From: Clostridia bacterium
Lineage (GTDB): Bacteria; Bacillota_A; Clostridia; Oscillospirales; CAG-272
Assembly: GCA_017959485.1 (NCBI GenBank)
Contig: JAGDAM010000131.1
Coordinates: forward strand, 1 to 7,067
Direction: 5' to 3'
Length of the DNA stretch: 7,067 nt
Made by a program: the position numbers and the translations under genes. Shown in pieces: positions 6,519 to 7,067 of this stretch. The notes below the pieces were generated by a model. The model did not search any database. It worked only from the letters and a program-made list of their open reading frames with translations, and was not told where the DNA came from. Every line of letters begins with the position of its first letter. Within the stretch, counting starts at the first letter, position 1.

Positions 6519-7067
6519 ATGATAAGAACCGCTATGATCGGCTTCGGCGGCATCGCCCAGACTCACAAGAACGCCCATCTGAAATTCGAACGCGAGGGAA
6601 GGGAAAAGCTGGTCGCGGTATGCGACGTGACGCCCTCCCAGTTTGAGAAGCGGATCAAGATAAATATCGAAACCGGAGAGCCCGAGCTCGGAGGGAATTT
6701 CAAGGTCTATTACGACCGCGAAAAGATGTTCCGGGAGAACGAGATCGATCTCGTCGATATCTGCATACCCTCATACCTGCACGCCGACGCGGCAGTCGAC
6801 GCTCTCTCGCGCGGATACGACGTGCTGTCGGAGAAGCCGATGGCGCTCTGCTCGGCCGACTGCGAGAGGATACTCGAGGCCATGAAAAAGAGCGGTAAGC
6901 GGCTGATGATCGGCCAGTGCCTGCGCTTTTACGGAGAGTACGTCTATTTGAAAGAGGCGGTGTCCGACGGAAGGTTCGGAAAGGTGACCGGAGTACTCTT
7001 CCAGCGCCTGTCCGCGCTTCCGAAATGGTCCTGGCAGAACTGGTATCAGGACTTCTCAAAATCGGGC
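6519..7067 (+). CDS. Gfo/Idh/MocA-family oxidoreductase, 3' truncated
   Basis: This is the first 183 codons of an NAD(P)-dependent dehydrogenase of the Gfo/Idh/MocA family, which acts on sugars, inositols and related polyols; the substrate cannot be told from this part. The N-terminal Rossmann fold has the dinucleotide-binding loop GFGGIAQTH (8-16), an Asp after the second strand (AVCDV, 33-37) that suggests a preference for NAD(H), and the strand-loop VDICIPSYLHAD (79-90). The family signature EKPMAL (105-110) carries the conserved catalytic Lys106. GQCLRFYGEY (132-141) and the WNWYQDFSKSG-like segment near the edge (173-183) match the start of the C-terminal domain. Family members are usually about 330-400 residues, so around half is missing. 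AAGGAGA (6504-6510) is 8 bases before ATG. It starts 15 bases after prmA and is probably cotranscribed with it. Confidence 0.92.
   Translation, partial: MIRTAMIGFGGIAQTHKNAHLKFEREGREKLVAVCDVTPSQFEKRIKINIETGEPELGGNFKVYYDREKMFRENEIDLVDICIPSYLHADAAVDALSRGYDVLSEKPMALCSADCERILEAMKKSGKRLMIGQCLRFYGEYVYLKEAVSDGRFGKVTGVLFQRLSALPKWSWQNWYQDFSKSG

Overview
The window carries a class I heat-shock operon in the arrangement typical of Firmicutes: hrcA-grpE-dnaK-dnaJ-prmA, all on the + strand, followed by the first 183 codons of a Gfo/Idh/MocA-family oxidoreductase that runs off the right edge. Three things point to a monoderm, probably an uncultured member of the Clostridia. These are the HrcA/CIRCE control, the gene order with prmA directly after dnaJ, and a DnaK whose ATPase domain lacks the roughly 25-residue insert found in Gram-negative DnaK. 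The DNA is moderately GC-rich, and the coding regions use GGA, ATA and AGA alongside many C/G-ending codons. I cannot name a genus.

Bases 1-540 hold no gene I can support, but they are densely structured. Bases 1-34 show nothing recognisable. Bases 35-146 are a tandem pair of imperfect 56-bp repeats. Bases 154-242 are an irregular array of an AATTTAGCT motif separated by tiny GAA-loop hairpins. An intrinsic terminator at 243-282 closes an upstream rightward unit. A well-formed candidate promoter (281-309) follows it directly and would start a transcript at the foot of two mutually exclusive stem-loops (314-376). An A/T tract, a strong sigma-A promoter (434-463) and a CIRCE operator (475-501) then lead into hrcA.

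The genes form one regulatory and functional module. HrcA represses the operon through CIRCE, GrpE is the nucleotide-exchange factor for DnaK, and DnaJ delivers clients and stimulates DnaK ATP hydrolysis. The 147-bp dnaK-dnaJ gap contains three successive stem-loops and a possible weak promoter, so dnaJ may be expressed at a different level from dnaK. The last stem-loop is an 18-position palindrome whose right arm matches the tandem repeat at the left end of the window, so it is probably a dispersed repeat family. A strong terminator lies between dnaJ and prmA, ending only 11 bases before the prmA start codon. prmA (ribosomal protein L11 methyltransferase) and the oxidoreductase are 15 bp apart and probably cotranscribed.

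The protein-coding content is ordinary. The more interesting material is non-coding: the candidate promoter with a two-state RNA leader upstream of the heat-shock promoter, the dispersed palindromic repeat inside the operon, and the GCGAAGC mini-hairpin array. I found no evidence of a novel multi-gene system, CRISPR array, tRNA, rRNA or insertion sequence.
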